NCBI GenBank assembly: GCA_937925455.1
Contig: CALEWF010000140.1
Location: 1 to 8,993, forward strand
Reading direction: 5' to 3'
Origin: an uncultured Flavobacteriales bacterium
GTDB taxonomy: Bacteria; Bacteroidota; Bacteroidia; CAIKAF01
DNA: 8,993 nucleotides
Below, piece after piece: positions 6,312 through 8,993 of this stretch. The notes below the pieces were generated by a model, which worked only from the letters and a program-made list of their open reading frames with translations, searched no databases and was not told where the DNA came from. A program made the translations under genes and the position numbers. Within the stretch, counting starts at the first letter, position 1, and every line of letters starts with the position of its first letter.

Positions 6312-8471
6312 TTACGGCTTTAAATACAAATTCAAATAATCGGTAATTTTCTGCATCAAGTGTATGCGGTCTTTTCCGGTTACATTGTGTTTGTGGTCTG
6401 GATACACAAAAAAATCAACCTGCCTGCGTGCCTTTATGCAAGCATTGATAAATTCCAGGCTGTGTTGCATCACTACCACATCGTCTTGTGCCCCATGTAT
6501 CACCAATAATTTGTCTTGCAAATTAGCCGCTTTATTTATCACTGAAGTTTTTTCATATCCATCTTCGTTGGTTTGTGGGGTATCCATGTATCGTTCGCCG
6601 TACATTACTTCGTAATACTTCCAATCGGTAACCGGTCCGCCAGCTACACCTACTTTAAATACTCCCGGATGATTCACCAGCAAGGATATGGTCAAAAAAC
6701 CACCAAAACTCCAGCCATGAATTCCTATACGCGATGCATCAATAAAAGAAAGGGATTTGAGATACTCAATGCCTTTCATTTGGTCTGCCATCTCAGCTTG
6801 TCCCAATTGGCGATGAATGATACTTTCAAATTGAAACCCACGATGAGCCGAGCCCCGGTTATCAAGCGTAAATACCACATAGCCTTGTTGTGCCATATAA
6901 TACTCCCAAAGCCTTGCTCCTGCCAGCCAACTATTGGTAACCAGCTGAGCATGAGGCCCGCCATAAACATATACTACTACCGGATATTTTTTATTCGGGT
7001 CAAAATTAGAAGGTTTAATCAGGCGTGCATTTAAGTAGGTAATTCCATCGGCAGCCTTTATTGTAAGTAATTCAGCTTTTGGCAATGCATATTCAACTAA
7101 TGGATTGACGGAAGTTGATGAGTTTAATTCATGTTTTTTACCCACTTCAATAATCTTTCTAAAAGAAGGCACATCCACGCTATTATATTGGTCAAGCACA
7201 TACCTACCTGAATAATTTACTTTGCAAACATGCGTGCCAGGCTCATTTGTAAGCTGAGTAATTTTTCCCGATTTCAGGTTTACCATGCAGGCATGACGTT
7301 CCAGTCCTCGGGTTTGCGTACGCATAAAAAACAGGTTTTCTTCCTTTTCATCGGCACCCAAAATTTCAGTTACCTCCCAATCGCCTTTGGTTAACTGGCT
7401 GATGAGCTTACCGGTAACATCATACAAATACAAGTGGTTGAAGCCATCTCGTTCACTTTGCCAGATAAAACGCGTAGGGGTTTTCTTTAAAAACCAAAGA
7501 GGCTGTTCCGGCTCCACCCAGCGGTCGTTTTTTTCTTCAAACAGCGTTTTTACCAATGCCCCGGTTTGCACATCATATTGATTTAATTTCAGGTGATTCT
7601 GTTCACGATTTAACACCCCTATATACACATATTTTTCAGAAGGGTCCCAACTGATGGCCGTTAAATACTGGTCTTTCGGTTCACCTGTTTGCATAAAAAT
7701 AGTTTTATTTTTTGCCACATCATATACCCCCAACGTAACTTGTTCACTGGTCATACCAGCCATAGGATAGCGAATGGGCACTTCCTGTGCAATTCGGGTG
7801 GTGGTGTTCACCAACGGATATTCTGTTACCATTGTTTCGTCCTTGCGGTAAAATGCCAGGTAATTGCCGTTAGGCGACCAAAACATACCTTTATGAATAC
7901 CAAATTCCTGACGGTGCACGTAATCACTTCCGTTTACAATACCTTTGTTTACATCATGGGTAATTTCAATGGGATTGGGAGATTTGCCGGCCAAAAAAAT
8001 ATTATTGTCAATGGTAAATGCTGCCAGCCGTTTGCCGGCATGTACTTCCACCTGTCCTGCCGACTCTTCCAAAAGGAGTGTATGCACAATTTGTTTATGA
8101 TCAATATCTACAAACACTAATCGCCCATCATGCTGAAAATAAATAGTATTGCCATCTGCCCACTGAAATGTATAAGGGAAATAAGTGTATTTATTCATAC
8201 CAGCATTTACCAGCAGCTGGTCTAATTCAGAGGCATCCATCAAATGAAAAGTTTCGGTTTTACCGGGAACCATCCCTTTAAGGGAGTAATATTTTTCAAG
8301 AAAAACAAGGGTATCGCTCTTCCCTTTCCAGAAAGCAAAATCGAGTTGATCGGGCCTGAACTTGGTCCATTGACCGGTTACGGCATCTTCCAGCGAAAGT
8401 TGTTTTTGAGCATTTGCGGTAGATACCGTTAAAAAAATTAGTACATAAAATATTCTTTTTATCACCCACAT
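6312..8471 (-). CDS. Secreted S9 (DPP IV family) peptidase, prolyl tripeptidyl peptidase-like
   Basis: A serine exopeptidase of family S9 that removes short N-terminal peptides, typically after proline. A signal peptide (MWVIKRIFYVLIFLTVSTANA) with probable cleavage before Gln22 points to the periplasm or outside. The beta-propeller domain spans about 30-470 and includes VHRQEFGIHKGMFWSP (185-200). The alpha/beta-hydrolase domain follows, with Ser588 in GWSFGG, Asp663 in HGAQDD and His695 in DHKHNV. The segment MYGERY...VVVMQHSLEF...KHNVTGKDRIHL closely follows what I remember of P. gingivalis PtpA, so a tripeptidyl peptidase is more likely than a true DPP IV. Of the DPP IV Glu pair only the second remains (Gln188-Glu189). 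Glu626 in YGERY may bind the N-terminus instead, as proposed for PtpA. Length 719 is normal. The ATG at 8471 is preferred to a TTG at 8489. No convincing promoter was found. Confidence 0.93.
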   Translation of the reverse strand: MWVIKRIFYVLIFLTVSTANAQKQLSLEDAVTGQWTKFRPDQLDFAFWKGKSDTLVFLEKYYSLKGMVPGKTETFHLMDASELDQLLVNAGMNKYTYFPYTFQWADGNTIYFQHDGRLVFVDIDHKQIVHTLLLEESAGQVEVHAGKRLAAFTIDNNIFLAGKSPNPIEITHDVNKGIVNGSDYVHRQEFGIHKGMFWSPNGNYLAFYRKDETMVTEYPLVNTTTRIAQEVPIRYPMAGMTSEQVTLGVYDVAKNKTIFMQTGEPKDQYLTAISWDPSEKYVYIGVLNREQNHLKLNQYDVQTGALVKTLFEEKNDRWVEPEQPLWFLKKTPTRFIWQSERDGFNHLYLYDVTGKLISQLTKGDWEVTEILGADEKEENLFFMRTQTRGLERHACMVNLKSGKITQLTNEPGTHVCKVNYSGRYVLDQYNSVDVPSFRKIIEVGKKHELNSSTSVNPLVEYALPKAELLTIKAADGITYLNARLIKPSNFDPNKKYPVVVYVYGGPHAQLVTNSWLAGARLWEYYMAQQGYVVFTLDNRGSAHRGFQFESIIHRQLGQAEMADQMKGIEYLKSLSFIDASRIGIHGWSFGGFLTISLLVNHPGVFKVGVAGGPVTDWKYYEVMYGERYMDTPQTNEDGYEKTSVINKAANLQDKLLVIHGAQDDVVVMQHSLEFINACIKARRQVDFFVYPDHKHNVTGKDRIHLMQKITDYLNLYLKP

Positions 8472-8616
8472 ATAAAAGAAATTTAGCAAGACCGCAAGTT
8501 ACAAAGAATCATCACGTAAAAAATTGTAGAAGTATGAGCATTATTTTAACATCAGATTATTGTGAGCAAGCCAAAAGAAAAACCCCGAAATTGTTATTAG
8601 AATATTGATAATAATT

Positions 8617-8709
8617 GGCTGCTTTAAGCGGCTGTCCGTTCCAAGTCCTCGGTTCTCATGCACGCATCGCATGGTCGCAGCGGTGTCTTCGTGCCCTCAG
8701 CCCCGCTGC
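8617..8709 (+). repeat. Right copy of the bipartite GC-rich structured repeat
   Basis: This is the inverted partner of 1-99. Block A is 8617-8652 (GGCTGCTTTAAGCGGC...CAAGTCCTCGG), the spacer is 8653-8678, and block B is 8679-8707 (AGCGGTGTCTTCGTGCC...CCCCGCT). Block B forms a hairpin with stem GCAGCGG (8677-8683) and CCGCTGC (8703-8709) around a 19-nt loop. The spacer has its own inverted repeat CATGC/GCATG. Block A contains GCTGCT-TTA-AGCGGC, a 6-bp stem with one G-U pair. GC-rich sequence continues to about 8760, so the full element may be about 145 bp. Confidence 0.85.
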
Positions 8710-8728
8710 TCCCTGCGTTGCGGCATTC

Positions 8729-8743
8729 GCCCCTGCGGGCTTT
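8729..8743 (+). terminator. Terminator-like hairpin at the end of the right repeat
   Basis: GCCC-CTGC-GGGC followed by TTT, within the GC-rich tail of the right repeat. The stem is only 4 bp and the T run is three, so it may instead be another stem-loop of the repeat element. Confidence 0.3.
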
Positions 8744-8796
8744 CCACTTCCATCCGCAGCAGATTTGAAGATGAGTTGATTTAAAGTTGTAATAAT

Positions 8797-8819
8797 TTCG
8801 TAATTGATAATTCGTAATT
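8797..8819. repeat. Short direct repeat TTCGTAATT
   Basis: TTCGTAATT occurs at 8797-8805 and 8811-8819, separated by GATAA, within AT-rich intergenic sequence. It resembles a small remnant of a simple repeat. Confidence 0.5.
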
Positions 8820-8895
8820 TAACCCAAATTATACATTAGAAATTTTCCGTAGGCATCCAGAAAAACAAAAACCTACGTAGCCACTGTTACATAAA

Positions 8896-8982
8896 TAACC
8901 ACAGAGAACACAAAGGAATACTGTGTGTTTTTACTTTCATTTTCTTTGTGTTCTCCGTGTATCTCTGTGTTCTTTGTGGTTA
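8896..8982. repeat. Inverted array of ACAGAGAACACAAAG-type units
   Basis: The left arm TAACCACAGAGAACACAAAG (8896-8915) is mirrored by the right arm, whose reverse complement reads TAACCACAAAGAACACAGAG (8982 to 8963). A second inner unit (reverse complement GGAGAACACAAAGAAA, about 8956-8941) also matches the left arm. The whole can fold back with a loop around 8917-8940. Similar CACAGAGAACACA runs occur between genes in many unrelated bacteria (from memory); their origin is unclear to me. No ORF is present. Confidence 0.8.
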
Positions 8983-8993
8983 AATTTTTTACC

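Larger units (their letters stand above)
8472..8993. other. Repeat-rich intergenic region
   Basis: This is 522 bp without a supportable gene. Positions 8472-8616 are AT-rich and should hold the peptidase promoter, but I see only weak candidates (TAACTTG on the minus strand at 8501-8495). Positions 8617-8760 are GC-rich and hold the right bipartite repeat and a terminator-like hairpin. Positions 8766-8893 are AT-rich with a short direct repeat and a small inverted repeat CGTAGG/CCTACG (8848-8853, 8872-8877). Positions 8896-8982 hold an inverted array of ACAGAGAACACAAAG-type units. Confidence 0.8.

Noticed and set aside
8472..8489. TTG start six codons upstream for the S9 peptidase
   Set aside because: The ATG at 8471 gives a compact standard signal peptide; the extra six residues (MLNFFY) add nothing recognisable.
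8534..8608. 24-codon ORF starting MSIILTSDYCEQAK
   Set aside because: It has no clear ribosome binding site or promoter, no recognised family, and this length is expected by chance in AT-rich intergenic DNA.
8594..8614. TTATTA/TAATAA inverted repeat
   Set aside because: An A/T-only 6-bp stem with a 9-nt loop is expected by chance in this AT-rich stretch.
8631..8656. tRNA T-arm-like sequence GTCCGTTCCAAGTCC in block A
   Set aside because: The flanking bases do not form the 5-bp T stem and no acceptor or anticodon arms can be built around it.
8896..8982. CRISPR array
   Set aside because: The units are short, occur in both orientations and have no regular unique spacers; no cas genes are present.

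Overview
The window looks like a chromosomal segment of a Bacteroidota bacterium (Chitinophagales/Cytophagales-like, though the order is a guess). The evidence is threefold. Two housekeeping genes have the Bacteroidota-type -7 promoter box TAnnTTTG. A short DUF4296-type lipoprotein is present, a family typical of this phylum. An exported S9 peptidase closely resembles the Porphyromonas prolyl tripeptidyl peptidase. Coding DNA is moderately AT-rich, while the repeat elements at the two ends are visibly GC-rich.

Layout, left to right. Positions 1-99 hold a GC-rich bipartite repeat. Then come alaS (+, alanyl-tRNA synthetase); a minus-strand pair made of a membrane-anchored coiled-coil protein and a small DUF4296 lipoprotein whose start overlaps the first gene's stop as TGATG; and a plus-strand GH1 beta-glucosidase with a twin-arginine signal. 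A clear bidirectional terminator lies between the GH1 gene and efp. The minus-strand gene efp (elongation factor P) follows, and upstream of it on the same strand is a secreted prolyl-tripeptidyl-peptidase-like enzyme. The last 520 bp are intergenic and hold a second, inverted copy of the GC-rich repeat, a terminator-like hairpin, a short direct repeat, and an inverted array of ACAGAGAACACAAAG-type units.

The genes do not form one pathway. alaS and efp serve translation and carry near-identical promoter boxes (TAnnTTTTGCACC). The GH1 enzyme and the peptidase are envelope or exported hydrolases for oligosaccharides and peptides. The coiled-coil protein and lipoprotein are a translationally coupled envelope pair of unknown role. 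I see no phage, CRISPR, toxin-antitoxin or classical transposon genes.

The least explained signal is the pair of bipartite repeats. A 36-nt block (34/36 identical) and a 29-nt block (29/29 identical) are separated in both copies by exactly 26 nt of unrelated sequence. The 29-nt block sits in a hairpin whose stem shows a compensatory T-A to C-G change between copies. This suggests a structured, dispersed element selected at the RNA or single-strand DNA level.
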